DNA from: Thermothelomyces thermophilus ATCC 42464
Taxonomy: Eukaryota > Ascomycota > Sordariomycetes > Sordariales > Chaetomiaceae
Length of the DNA: 64,000 nt
NCBI RefSeq assembly: GCF_000226095.1
Contig: NC_016472.1
Span: 3,348,001 to 3,412,000, forward strand
Reading direction: 5' to 3'
The notes beneath the pieces are model-generated. The model did not search any database, was not told the DNA's origin, and worked only from the letters and a program-made list of their open reading frames with translations. The first letter of the stretch is position 1; each line of letters begins with the position of its first letter. The translations under genes were made by a program, and so were the position numbers. Positions 12,388 to 24,851 of the stretch are shown here, one piece after another.

Positions 12388-12835
12388 CCGGCTCACGTAA
12401 AGAGCATCCGGGACGAGGGCAAGGTCTGCTCGGCCACCGGGGACGGCAGGATCCCCTGGGTGTCGGCCGACGACATCGCCGCCGTCGCGGTGCGGGTCCT
12501 GACGGGACGACAAGGCGCCCAATACCGACTAACCTCGTCCTCGGCTCCGAACTGCTCTCCTACGCCGATGTATGATTACCCCCCTGCCCCTCCCCCCTTA
12601 TAATCAGAGAAAGAAATAAAACAGTTGTCTTCGACTGTTGGCCAACAGGAACCGGAATTATGCTGACCTGCTGATCCAGATCGTTGCCATGGACATCGCC
12701 ATCAAGGAGGGTTCCGAGGACCGGACAAACCATGTTATCCTGACCATCACGGGGGGGCGCCCCCAAGGGAGTTCAGGGACTTTGCCGAATCGGTCAACCA
12801 CGTGTGGCAACCAGCCGGCGGCTCCTGACCGTCTT
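12388..12835 (+). pseudogene. Truncated, broken NmrA-like NAD(P)-binding reductase remnant
   Basis: Fragments in order match the C-terminal half of the NmrA-like / festuclavine-dehydrogenase-like reductase family: HVKSIRDEGKVCSATGDGRI then PWVSADDIAAVAV; then TNLVLGSELLSYADV; then AMDIAIKEGSEDRTN; then EFRDFAESVNHVW. They fall in different frames, with a possible intron between the second and third. The N-terminal Rossmann half (the GGTGKT region) is absent, so it is 5'-truncated as well as interrupted at least twice. It lies in a gene-poor stretch beside the glycosyltransferase gene. The family call is good; the original function is not inferable. Confidence 0.75.
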
Positions 12836-13005
12836 GATATCCACGAGAGATCAGATAGATAATGTAGTATCAGCCGCATGTGTCAAAAAGCCGGCTATTA
12901 CGGCATGGGTAGTGAACCTCCACCGCATGATTCGACATATATCACCAGGGTATATCGCCAAGCGGTATCGCCCTTATCTGCGCAAGAGGCCACGACTTGA
13001 CCTTC

Positions 13006-16000
13006 TCACCTTATTCGTGACGGCCCTGAATCCCCACCCCCGCCGCTACCAAGATCCCTCAAACTCTCCTCGATCGCCCTCCTCAGCTCCTCGTCCTCCC
13101 CATCTTCCTCCTTCAGCCCACCACCACCAACGCCCTGGCCCTCCTCAACCGCACTATTGGACGACGATTTCCTCTCCCCCTTTCCCGCCGCAGTTGCCAT
13201 CATCTTCTTCCTCCGATACTCTTCCTCCGCCAGGCTCTGCCGCTTCACATACTCCAGTACGATCTCCTCCTCGGTTCGCTGCCGCCGGGCCTCCGCCTCC
13301 CGGCTGCGGTGTTCGCGCTCCGACTCCTCCATCGCCAGACGCAGCTGCTCTTCCTCCTCTAGCTCATCCCTCGGGCGGGGGGCAGCGGCGGTGGTGGTAG
13401 AGCTGGCGCTGACATTGGCGCCCATAACGGCCGGGATATCCCCCGGCAGTTCGGCTGCTTCCGGGTGCGGCTGCACATCGCCTCTCCCCGCCAAGTATTG
13501 TTGCTGTTTTTGGTGTTGCTCCTCCTCCTCCTCCTCCTCCTCCTCCTCTTCCTGCTGCTGCTGCTGCTGCTGCTCCAACAGACTCCGCCGTACCGCCTCC
13601 TCGATCAGGGCCTGGTACTCTTCGTCCGTGATTTCGGTCCACTCGTCGTTTGTCATTGCCGTCTTTCCCGCCGCTGCATCGGTGTGGCCCAGTTTCTGAT
13701 CAGGGATCCAGCTCTGCCCCGAATATCGACGCAGTTGCTGCTCCTGCTGCTGCTGCTGCTGCTGCTGTTGCTCCACAGCCCTGCGCATCTCCATCATGCT
13801 CGCCCTGACAGCCGCCTCCACCCGCGCGTCTTCCTCCTTGTCACCTGTCGAGGTTTGCATCACAGATTCCTGGATGGCTCGCTCCAGGCTCTCGTTATCC
13901 TCCAAGGAGAGATTGCTCGACGCACTACTGGCAGCGGTGGGAGCAAAGGCGGACGATAGCGAGTCCGTCGTTGCCGTAGTGGTACTGCCGACGGCGCTGC
14001 TTCCCGCTTGCCGTCGATTCCACGGGCCGCTGGGCAAGTTCAACCGGCCAACCTTAGTCCCGTCTCGGATGGCATTGAACCACTCCATGGCCGAACCGCC
14101 CTCCGCTTCCCCCGCCGCTGTGGCCGCGGCTGCCGCCTTCCCCTTCTCCGTCTTGTCACCTTCCCTCTGCTTCAACAGATAAAATCCCTTCAGCTCATCC
14201 CTCAACGCCTGCCACCTAGCCAACACATCCTCCCTCTCCTCCACCGTAGCCCCGGCATATTCCTCCTCCCCTTGCAGCACCCGAGAAGTAATGATATAAT
14301 TCGTTGAACTCTTCGCAAACAGGCTCCGCACCCCAACCCTCAGACCCTGGATCGTATATGCCGGCACGGCCATCATAGCCGACGAATTCTTCAAGAAGAA
14401 CCCACCAATCCCCTTTCCGAAGCCCTTGACCAGCCCCTTGGCACCTTCCTTCTGGGCGCCCTTCCATGGCTGTGTGAAAAGCCCGGTAGTTCCGTCGTAT
14501 AGCTTCAAGCCCAGCTCTTTGCCAGCCACGCGCACTCCGCTGGTAAACCCCGTGACCTTCTCGAGCGGGCGCACCGTCTCGTCGTTGTATAGCTTGGGCG
14601 CGTTGCGGAAGCCGCGGGCGAGGCCGAGGCAGGTGTTGGCGTAGAATCTGAAGCCGGCACCGACGATGCGGCCCACGCCCTGGCCCGCTGCAATGGCGAC
14701 ATCCAGACTGGCGGGTTTGGAAGTAGACGGGCTGGGTTTGGCTGTCTGATCTGGGATTGATCCCGACTGGCCCGACGGTGGAGAGGCGTTTGCGGATGTG
14801 GTTCCGGTGTGATGCGAGGAGAGAGGGGAGAGAGGGGAGAGAGAAGCGGCGCTACTTGACGGTTGCGTAACCGACAGTGTCTCGGCGGAACCGTGGGCTG
14901 CCGAAGGAGGAGAGAAGCTGGGTGTCCTCGGACGGGAACCTGGACAGTCATGGGGAGAGGAATCACAGTCCGGGGCCGCCTCCGAGCCGCCGTCATTGGA
15001 TTTTGCTGCCTCAGTCTTGGGCTCAGCCTTCTCCTTGCCCTTCTCCTTGCCCTTCTTCTTTACCCTGAACACTTCTCTGGGGAAATCCGCAACAGCCATG
15101 GTCAAGGCGCCCACGTCGCCGACAAAGGCAATTATAACAGCCGAGACGGGGTCCCAGGGCTGCTCGTCGGTATTGTATTCGATGGAGCGGTATCTGCAGG
15201 CAGTTAGCGGCTCGCAGGACCAATCCTTCAAAGGCTACCTTACAGCTTCAGATCCGAGTACTTCAACCAGCCTTTCTTAACCAAAGTGGCCGCAGCTAGC
15301 GCGCTAAGTCGGACTTGGGACCTCCTCACTCGCCAGACGGCAACGCGGCTGGGAGCGAGCGAGCATCGCATATTATCGGTGTTCAAAAACTGATGGAAGC
15401 TCTTGCCACCGACGTCAGCACCCTTCTCCTGCTTGATCTTCTCGCCCAGCTCGCGCGCACGCGCCTGCGTCTCCGGAAGCAGCGCATGCTCTATAGCGGC
15501 CGCCAGGTTCTCGGCCGTCAGCTTCTTGTGCGGGATCGGGGCCGGCCCCGCTCCGGCCTTAGCAACCATGGAGCCCCAGAATATCTGGTCGCCAAAGAAC
15601 GGCACCACCACGGTCGGCTTCCCAGCCTTGATGCCCGCCGCGGTGGTTCCGGCGCCGCCATGGTGGATGACGGCCGATACGTGTTTGAAAAGCCAGTCGT
15701 GAGGGCAATTGCCGAGCATGAAGACTCCCTCGGGGGTCCCAGCTGCATCGCCACCTATCCCGCCCCATCCTTTCGACACGATAGCTCTGACTCCTGCCTT
15801 GATGACGGCGCTGAAGATGATGTTGGTTAGTCCGTCGGGGTCGTCGACCACAATGGATCCGAAACCGATATAGACCGGCGGTGGGCCGGCCGCGAGGAAA
15901 GCGGCGAGCTCTGGATCCGGGGTGTAATTGGATTCGAGGTCGAGGAAGAAGAAACCGGACACTGTGATCTCGGGCATCCAGTCTGCCGGTTTCGGCGTCA

Positions 16001-17294
16001 GGGCCGGAGACCAGCAGTACGTAGTGGGAATCCGTAGGCGATTGAGCAACCCTGGCGCCCACAGCAACGACATGTACTCCAGGCCAAGGACGTTAACCCG
16101 GAATCGGTTGATCACGTCTCCGAGACCTTGCCAGGTCATCAGTTCTACCAGAGCGTAAGAAACATAGTTCGTGATAGCGGTATCGGCATCGGTCGCGACG
16201 ATATCGGCCAAAGGATGCGGGAAGGCTCGCGTTGGCGTCCACGGCATTCTTTGTTTTCTCGGTGAGCTTCGGTCGGGCTGTTTGAAAGGCAGAAACAACT
16301 CACGTGAACATCATGTGTAGTGGGATCCCTAGCTTCCTGGAGAGCATACGTATGTTAGACACACTGATGGAGGGGCAGAGGTGGCAATGACGAACTCAGC
16401 TATGTGTATGCCTGCGAAGCTAGGAGGGTTGGCGATGATGGCGTCAGCGACAAACGGCCGGCTCCCTGGGTCTCCGGGCAGCAAGAACCGCTCATCCAAC
16501 GGCTCGTCCCTCTTGTGCGGCGGTGGCGCGACGCCCATGCCGTCGCCGGCCTCGATACAGGACCGCCAACAGCCGAGGAGGATCTCCTCGATCTCTCGTC
16601 GGCGCCTCTTAATATCTCCGCTCTTCAGGGTATCCAGCCCCGGCATGAGTCCCGGATTCTTGACCATGAACGCCATCAGCTGGGCGGGATCTCCGCCAAT
16701 GTTGAAGAACTCGAGCCCGTTCTCCTCGACGAGCGAGCGGAAGGTGGCATGCGTCGCCAGACGCACACGGTGTCCATACGTGTCTCGGAGGACCTGGCCC
16801 AGGGCAATAAACGGCTGAACGTCGCCCCTCGACCCAACGATCTGGATTACGACGTTCAGGCGAGGAGGCGGCGTTTGGCCGGGATGACCGCCCAAACTTG
16901 GCGGAATGTATGGCGGCGGCAGGGGAACCGACGGGTCGGCGCGGAGTTGCCTCTGAAGGGTGGGTGCCAAGAGCTCAGACAGGCGATTGTTCTTCTCGCT
17001 GAGGTGGATGTTGACACGGCCGGCGGCTGAGGACTCTTCGGTCAGTGTGTGCCGTCCAGAAGACGGGTTCGATTACGCGGCTGGCTCACTTGTAACAGCC
17101 GCGTCGGCAGCGAAGCCCGCGTGAGAGAACTGTAGTTGATCATGGTGCTCGCCGTAGGCGGGTGGAGGAACGTCGTGGTCCATATCGCCGAGGCTCGCAT
17201 CTTCGAAGTCCTCTACCATAGGCACGGCATTGGTCCTCCCGGCCCGAGCAGCTCCAGTCAGCCTCCGCTGGAGGCCGCCCTCGCCTCCCGTCAT
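13006..17294 (-). CDS. UGT80/ATG26-type glycosyltransferase with VPS13-like region and ubiquitin-interacting motifs
   Basis: Predicted UDP-glycosyltransferase of the sterol/lipid glucosyltransferase type. Five exons: 17294-17090, 17026-16396, 16336-16304, 16248-15244, 15193-13006; about 1353 residues. A GT28 N-terminal domain begins near residue 118 (VVIQIVGSRGDVQPFIALGQ). The UDP-binding half carries HHGGAGTTAAGIKAGKP near 485-501 and PFFGDQIFWG. After the catalytic part, about residues 780-910 form Gly-rich amphipathic repeats (GLFTQPWKGAQKEGAKGLVK, GFGKGIGGFF) resembling the C-terminal region of VPS13/ATG2 proteins. The tail holds four or five UIM-like helices: LERAIQESVMQ (~1058), ALIEEAVRRSLLEQ (~1150), QLRLAMEESEREH (~1237), ELRRAIEESLRDL (~1325), plus a weaker VEAAVRASMMEM. 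Poly-Gln and Glu runs separate them. The PH/GRAM domains of ATG26 are not seen. Substrate is inferred only. Confidence 0.88.
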
Positions 17295-18345
17295 TATGAG
17301 GGATGCTCGAGGGTACGTGAGAAAACCGTGATTTCTCAGGACTCAAACATCCATGGTGCGCATTCGCTGGGCGAGGTTGCTAAGAAGACGCTGGGGATAG
17401 ACCGGATATTAGACACTAGTTGGAAAGCGCCGTACCGGATCAACAGTTCTCAAAGAAGAAGAAGAAGAAGAAGAAGAAGAAGAAGAAGAAGAAGAAGAAG
17501 AAGAAGAAGAAGAAGAAGAAAATAAGATCCGAGCCTTCGGCAGCCCCCGCCAGTGAGGTGTAGGTCAAACCTAAGAAATTGGGCACTTTCACAAATGGAT
17601 CCAGGGTCGCACTTGCTTGGTACTTGTACTTCTAATTCGTGAGGCAACAAGGGAACGCAAAGTCGGGTCAAAGATTGAAACGCCGGCGGAGGCGGATACA
17701 CAAACCCGTCTTCGGTGGCCGCTCGTCTTATTACAAGCCTGGGCTGTGTTTATGCTAATGACCGCAACAAGAGTGGCGATGGTTTCGGGGCAGCTGAGCC
17801 AAGATCTACGGCATCTCAAGTGATGGACACAGTGTATGTAGATACTGTATCCCCCTTTCTCTCCCGCAGCTCTCTGACAATGACCGGTTAGCACTTGCCC
17901 GTACCCAACAGTTAACTATTGATTGGCTCAGACTTTCGCGGAAAGCAACTTGGGATATCTCTACAGGCTCTCATTCTTCTCAACCACCTCTCATTTTCTC
18001 CTTCTTTAAATCACATCCTTTAACCCACAATCTATCCTAGGCCTAATAATAAGACCCCGAGTTCTTCTAAGCCACCCAAGTAAGCATGTGATACCGTGTA
18101 TATAATACGTGTTCTATGGTCAAAGAGGTTAACGTCATCCATACCCTGCTCAGCCATATACCCGATTTGGCCAGGCTCATTTCCAGCAAATTTCATCAAA
18201 TTAGAACATCTACCAGAGCAACCTAACTTTCTTAATTTTCTTCCAAACATTACTCTTCGACTCCTTTCGATATCACGATCATAATCACCGATAAGAAGAA
18301 TCCCCCCGAGCCGTCGCTGTACCGCCAGGACGAAGACCAATATCG
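17295..18345. other. Intergenic, with (GAA)n purine tract
   Basis: Upstream side of the glycosyltransferase gene. A GAA/TTC tract of about 70 bases lies at 17453-17522, roughly 160 bases upstream of the start codon. Beyond 17,900 the sequence becomes AT-richer towards the RIP island. No supported gene. Confidence 0.5.
17453..17522. repeat. (GAA)n microsatellite
   Basis: An uninterrupted GAA trinucleotide run of about 23 units, directly readable. It lies in the promoter or 5' UTR region of the glycosyltransferase gene. Confidence 0.95.
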
Positions 18346-21300
18346 AGACCTCGAAACCTTCTATATTTTACTAGATATAAGCGCTATATTATAGGGGCTT
18401 AAAGAGGGGGTAGTCTTTTAAGGTAATATAAGGTAAAAGGAGGGTAATAAATAGGATAATTAGTATCTCTAGATTATTCTAGTTCGAATATAATAGATTT
18501 AGTACTTCTAGAGCTAGAATTAGTCAAGTTATTATACTACTATTTATCGTATTTTTGCTTATAAATTAAGTAGCTAAATTAGGTATATAGCTAAAAAGGG
18601 TATAAGATATATTATAGCATTACCTAGTAGTTAGTTACTAACTAATTAGTTTAGGACTATTACCTATCTCCTAATAGGTAAGGCTAAAACTCCTAGATAT
18701 ACTAATATAGCTAGACACATTACTACCAAATTTCCTATATATTTACGTCTTTATAAAAGATACTATTAAGTTTAATTACCATTGTAATAATAGCCTTAAA
18801 TAGCTATAAATGGTTTAATTATAAACTAGGCTCTAAAAAGCTTAAAAACATAGTAAAATTTAATTCTACCTAGTTATAACTAGTCAAATAACAGGTTATA
18901 TGACTTACCTTTGTCTCCCTCTCCCTCTATATTATACCCCCTATCCTTATTACTTTTAATACTCTTAATTATAGTAGTACCTTCTCTTATACCTTCTTTT
19001 TTAGCCTCCTAGTAATAGTTATTATCTTCTGTCCCTAGTGTTACTACTATAGACTTGTAGGCACGTCACTTCTTAAACCTCCTAATATCCTTAATAATAG
19101 CTATATATAGAGACTCCTTCTTACCCCTAGATAGAGATAGTAACTTAACATCCTCTTCCTACCTATCTTTACTATCTATAAAGTCAAATCTATCATTGTC
19201 ACTATCGTTAATTAATATTATAGTTATACTACCAATCTATATCCTAGGATATTTAGGAGATAGGAGTTTAACTTTTAATAATAGCTTAGCTAACCAGGGG
19301 ATTAGGACTTCTTTTCCGTCTCTAAAGTCGAAGAATACTAGTAGCTAATACTCCTTTGGTAGAACCTAGAGAAGGTCCTTATTATTAAGAGGAAGATAGT
19401 TATTCTTATTAGTCTTTTCTAAGAATTTGGTAAAGGTTACTATATAAAGGCGATACCTATTAGTACTAGGAATCTTATTCTCTAGGTACCTTTTCTAGAC
19501 TTTATATTCCTCCCTATACTCTTATTTAATCTGCTTGATAGTAATATAGGTAGCTTTTCGGCTAGTATCTTAAATTACCTTAGCGCTTTTCTAAGCTTAG
19601 ATCTCCTAAAACCGTCGAATCTATTAGATAGTTATATTTATTATAACCTTTCCTATTAGCTTAATAAGTTAGCCTTATATTTTCTTAGTAAATAGTATAG
19701 CTAGATAGGCTCTCTTATCCTTAGTAAAGTTATTTAGATATTTATATACTAGCTAATTTTTATTAATTATTAATATAATATTCTAAAAGTATTCTTATAT
19801 TGGTAAATTAAAAAGCTTAAGATACTACTTTTAGATATAGTTAATACCTTTTTTATATATATCCATTACTTATTATTAGGAATTATAATAGGATATCTAA
19901 TATTCGTATTAGATAATACTTTCTCCCTAATCTAGTCCATTATAATATATTAGTTTAGTAGAAAAAGAGTAGTCTTTTTAAATCTTACTATAATATTTCG
20001 GTATTTAAAACTAGCCTTCTAGATTTCCTAAAATCCTCTAATAAAGTCTGCCTAAGTAAATGTAAGATCGCCGTTTTAAACTACCTACTAGAGATATCGT
20101 TAATATACTTCCTTAAGATAATAAAAGACTCTTATATCTATTAGCTAGATAAAGTATATTAAATAGGGAGGGAAGAAGATAATAATAATATTAAATAAGA
20201 GGTAATATTTATAAAGTTTAAGGTTATAATATCTTATAAAGTTATCTAGGATAAGTAGTCAATATATATATTCTTCTAATAGTATAGATATATAGACTAA
20301 ATCTTTAGGGGTAATATTATCTAGGTTAATAAAGTATATATTAAGAGTAGGACTATAGTTATAATAATTATAACTAAACTATTCCTTAAAGCTTATATTA
20401 TATTATTAGAACTTAGTATAGATAGTAAAGGAATATTTATTAAAATATTATATCTAATCTATTATAATCTTAATATTATTAAATACTATCTTTAACTTAT
20501 AGAATTATATTTCCTTATTAAGACCTTTAATATCTTAATCTTCTAATAGCTATTATTTAAAGATATGGAATATTAGAATAGTATTACTAATAGTATTTCT
20601 AGTACTAATTATATTTATTAACTCTTAATTATAAAGGTCTAAAATCTCTAGCTAATAAAATACTATAGTTAATATTCTAAAGTAATACTTAGAAAAGAAA
20701 AAGATACTAACCTTCTTCTTCTTATCTATTTTAACTATTAAGATCTTAAATTATCTATTTAATATTATAAGTATATACTTAGTCTTATCTATATTTTAAT
20801 AGCTAGATATAGTAATCTTAAAGCTTTTAATAGTATCCTTAAGCTTATTAAAGAATATCTCTAGTTCTTCTACCTATTACTTAGCTAAAAGTTAGTTTAC
20901 TTTGACTAGTTTAAAGAATATTAGCTAAAACTATAGATAATCCTATTTCTAATATAACTATTAATACTTACTAATAGGAGGGTAAGGAGGATTATAACAT
21001 GCCTATAAGTAGTTAGTAGTATCTTAGAGAAGATCTTTAGTAGTAAGAGAACCAGATTTGATAAGCTAGTATGTATATCCTTTAAGGGCGAAATCTTCGT
21101 CGTTTTAAAGCAACTAAGGTCTTCTAACTACGTTACTACTAGTAGCTAGAAGTCTAGTATCCTTTAATGACTTCAAGTGCTAGCCAACTTAGGTCTTTCT
21201 AGTCTTAAATAGTTAAGCCGTATATCGTATACTAGGTTCCTTTCTATAGGGTAAATGGCTAGTTCGATGGCGAGTTTAAGCGATAAGGAGCTATTTAGCG

Positions 21301-21420
21301 GCCTATATACTAGCTAGTTCCTAGATTTGGTCGGTTAGAGGCATCGTATATAGAAAAGTGGTATAGGAAAGTGGTTTAAATTGGGCTTGTAGCAGTGGTT
21401 GTATCTTCGAGTATAGGGAG
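18346..21420. repeat. AT-rich island, probable RIP-mutated repeat fossil
   Basis: Composition changes sharply at about 18,345 to very AT-rich sequence dominated by TA, CTA and TAG, with few CpG and no open frame of 60 codons on either strand, and returns to normal GC over about 21,050-21,450. This is the typical footprint of RIP acting on a duplicated, usually transposon-derived, sequence in Sordariomycetes. The element family cannot be told: no terminal repeats or protein traces could be read with confidence. Heavily broken throughout. Confidence 0.85.
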
Positions 21421-22076
21421 TTAACTGGTAAAATTAGACACAGGTTTGGACGCGCCCCTGTCCGGCCGTATCTAGGCGTCCGGGGGTTTTGGCCCCACCT
21501 ATCGGGAGACAGGTGGTAGTCCTGAACTAATTAGTCAGCAACTAACCACCGGGTAATATACGCCGGCTCGGGTGTCCTGGTGCGTGTGAAAATCTGCCGA
21601 GATGCACTGTGAACACCATTGAGCTGCGCCTTGCTATGGTCCCGCCCTGCTCAACGCGCGTTTTAGCGCCGGGTTGCTCCGCAGAGCCCCGTACTCCACG
21701 GAGTGGGGTGCCTGGAATACGCGGAACCCAGACTGGAGTTTGAACAGTCGAGGGTTCGAGGGCTTTTGCATGAAATGGCCTAGCAATCCCCCCGAGTTTG
21801 ATCAAGTAATGCTCAGATTCAGATAATTCTCCGCATCGACAACCGAGGCGGGGACAACGACACTTGGAAGCCTACGGGAGTGTTATGTCCAGACTCGGTA
21901 ATTAACTATAACTAAACGAATTCCAGTTCGAATTGGCAAAATTTCTAAGAGACAAAAAATAACGGCTACACGGACTCGACACCAGACAACCCTCAACTCA
22001 ACTGACCTTTTACTTCGGACTCGCGGCTCCTATTTCCCGTATTCGGCTCGCCATCATGGTGGCACTCTCGTAGTGC
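21421..22076. other. Intergenic, 3' side of phosphate carrier gene
   Basis: GC content recovers here. A C/G-rich block lies at 21450-21500. No supported gene; the last part is probably the 3' UTR of the phosphate carrier. Confidence 0.45.
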
Positions 22077-23366
22077 TTACTCCTGCTTCAGCTGTTTCGG
22101 CGGCGGCGTACCACCAGTCGTGGGGAGACCCATAAAGATCTTGAAATAATCCTGCCAGCAGGTCAGTATCTCGACTCCGCGGTCCCCCAACAAGCGCTTC
22201 TGGGCTGGGGAAAATACTGACGTAGATCATCCACTGGAGACCAGTCAAGGTACCAATCATGACGATACGGACCGCCAGACCGTTCCACAGCCCCATGAAG
22301 CCAATGTCCTTGTATATCCTGGCCGTGACGGCCCCGAAGCCCTCGCCCGGCTTGCGGTAGGCGTTCAGCTTGCTGACCATGACGTCGGCCGGGTGCGAGA
22401 CGATAGCGCACAGAATGCCGGCGAGGTAGCCGCCGACGAACGACACGCCCGTCTGGGCCGCCTTGCCGTAGTCTTGCTTCTTGCCCGGAAGCCGGTCGTA
22501 GATCATCTCGACGATGGTCTCGAAGGACGCGAACTTCATCATGGTATAGGGGATTTGCCGGCCCCAGAGCGGGTAGAGGCCCTTGTACAGCCCGCTGAAG
22601 CCCTCGGTGGCCGAGATCTTGCTGAAGCCGTCGAGCGTGCCCTTGTACTGCGAGGGAATGGTCGCCTGCATGCGAACCTTGATGGCCTCAAAGGGGCACA
22701 AGGCAATGTCGGCCAAGAATTCGGCCGAAGCCGAGGCCGACAGGTAGAGCGCCGTCTTGTACTTGTAGGCAGCCTCCGGGCCGGCCAAATCCGAGTACGT
22801 CTTCTTGAAGTATTCGTACCACCCGTACTTGAATGCACCCTGCGCCGAGTAACCGAAGAACGTGGGGCCCCAACCTGTGAAGATGCCGCGGATGCCCTCG
22901 GTGCGGAAGATGTGGCCCCAGGCCTGGAAGTTGCCCTTGTACAGGCTCGAGTCGACCTGCCGTCGCACCTTGACGAGATCAAGAGGGGTCACGGCCGCGT
23001 GGGTCAAGCCCTTTGCGGACGGTGAGTATCCGGCGCCTGCGTGCTTGCTCGTTCTCTGTGACCACTTACACATGCCAACATACCGCCAACCGTGCAGGCG
23101 GCATAGTACTTGCCCGAAAAAAGCTCGATCTTGCCGGTCTTCTGCTGCGCCTTCTGGCTAGCCGCCTCGAACTCCTTGGCGGCTTCGGCGCTCAGCTTGT
23201 GCGCCTTGTTCTTCGCGTCGTCGACAACCGAGTAGGCCGGGTACAGCTCGGGGCGAGCCTGGTATGGCGTGGGCCCGCTCGCATTGGGTTTGGTTTGCGG
23301 CCGTCCGCGCAGGTACGGGCTGCCGAAGGTGTTCTGGATGGTCTCGTAGCTGGGGAAGAGCGGCAT
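22077..23366 (-). CDS. MIR1: Mitochondrial phosphate carrier
   Basis: SLC25A3-type carrier that imports inorganic phosphate with protons across the mitochondrial inner membrane for ATP synthesis. Exons: 23366-23070, 23010-22222, 22151-22077; 386 residues. Donor GTAAGT after GGMLAC and acceptor GCAAAG restore GLTHAAVTPLDLVKVRRQ; a short last exon (DYFKIFMGLPTTGGTPPP...) is joined by GTCAGT...GGCAG. The three carrier signatures are PLDLVKVRRQ, PFEAIKVRMQ and PADVMVSKLN, and YYAACTVGG and GLQWMIYDYFK are typical of the family. The start MPLFPSYETIQNTFG was chosen because it is the first ATG of the exon; the open frame extends a few codons upstream without an ATG, so an extra upstream exon is possible. 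The long N-terminal extension (~85 residues) is usual in filamentous fungi. Confidence 0.95.
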
Positions 23367-24851
23367 CTCGTCGCGAGTGGTGGCCACTAACAAGAACGAG
23401 TTAGCGCAGCTGCCCTCGAGTCAATTCCCCCCGATACCCCCGGGCAAATTGGTTATGCGACGAAGCGGGAGCCAGGTAGAAGTCGCAAAGTGACCGATGA
23501 CGTCGATGCTCGATCTGCCGGGAGCCATTCCCACCCGCGAGGAGAAATACGACATCCGGAGCCAAACTTACAGGTTAGTTCTCCTTGGTGGACAAACCTC
23601 GATTTTGAAGGCTGAAGTGGATTGCCAGCGGCAGGCAATAAAGCAGCTTCAGCGGTTGGAGTGCAAGATGAGGGAATATGGAAGGCTCTCGGAAGGGACG
23701 GTAGTGAAACAGGTTCCTGCCGTCCAACCATTCATTAGGTAAGCGCCTCAACCTATGGCGTATAACATCCACCCATTCGTCGCACACGGCAACTCTTTTC
23801 GTCAGAAAGGCTTTCCATCCCTTGCACAGCCGGGATTACTATGTACTGTGTACGTAGTGACTGTCTATTTCCCGGCGCGGCGGGGTGCACCGGCGACTTC
23901 TCCCGAGCGCATTTTCCCCTTCCTTCCATTCGATAGGTCGGACCCGGAGTTAGGACGGATTCCCCCTTGGCTATTCCCGTGTTGCGGTACTATAGAAGCA
24001 GTACTATACAACATATACACATATACATAGAGCACTATCTCCGTAGTTTATGGATATTTCACTATCACCTACCTTAAAACTGCATATCACGGATGCCCTG
24101 CGTTCTGTTTGTCCAGCCCTGGCTAAGCCTGGGCCGCTGGTTCACAGCTTGCTCAGAACGATCGATGACGTGAATCGGACGGTGACGTAGCTGGAAGCAT
24201 TATCTCCGCTAATGCGGCTAGATTTAGAGCCAGTTGGTTGGGGTCGGCCCCGTTTCAACCCCTCCAACAGCACGAGCCACTGCCATCTTTGGATCTTGAC
24301 TCGAATTCTGTCGCTTGACATAGGTATCGACCATCCGAATATTAAATGCACTCCAGACTGAGGTTCGGTATACGGCGGAAAGAAAATAGAAATTATCTAC
24401 CCGCGAACAGGAATAGCTAGTTGAAAAAGCGCAGTTGTCGCAACTGTGCGTACCACTCATGTTCAATTATCGTCAGGCTATCTAGATACTTTCTTTTCTC
24501 GATGCTCTCTCGTCTCGTTTAATCGTGCCTTTTTGTTTCCGTCTCATTCTCTCTTTCCCTCTATGGCCCCCTCTAATAATGGACATGTTAACGGCCCAGA
24601 ATAGAGGTGGTTTGGCCGTTTTGAGCATTAGGTAGTTAGAAGGCCCACCTTTTTCCCTCCTCCCGGATGACATGTGATTGGGTGGTGGTCAATGCAAAGA
24701 TACTTGGCGGCGGTGATCCGCAAGAAGCGGTTACGGAGGATCACCAACATCTGAACCCGCTCAACCGACCGCGCGACAGTACCACCCATACCGCCATCGA
24801 GTCCAGCTGTCGGATAAGAGAAATAATACCAAGACGTTGGGCAAAACGACA
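23367..24851. other. Intergenic region between divergent genes
   Basis: Separates the phosphate carrier (-) from the CBS-domain gene (+), so it should hold both promoters. Contains short TATACA/ACATAT runs near 24,000 but no supported gene. Confidence 0.45.

Noticed and set aside
18032-18340. 102-codon minus-strand frame at the edge of the AT-rich island
   Set aside because: Stops exactly where composition changes and matches no family; not supported as a gene.
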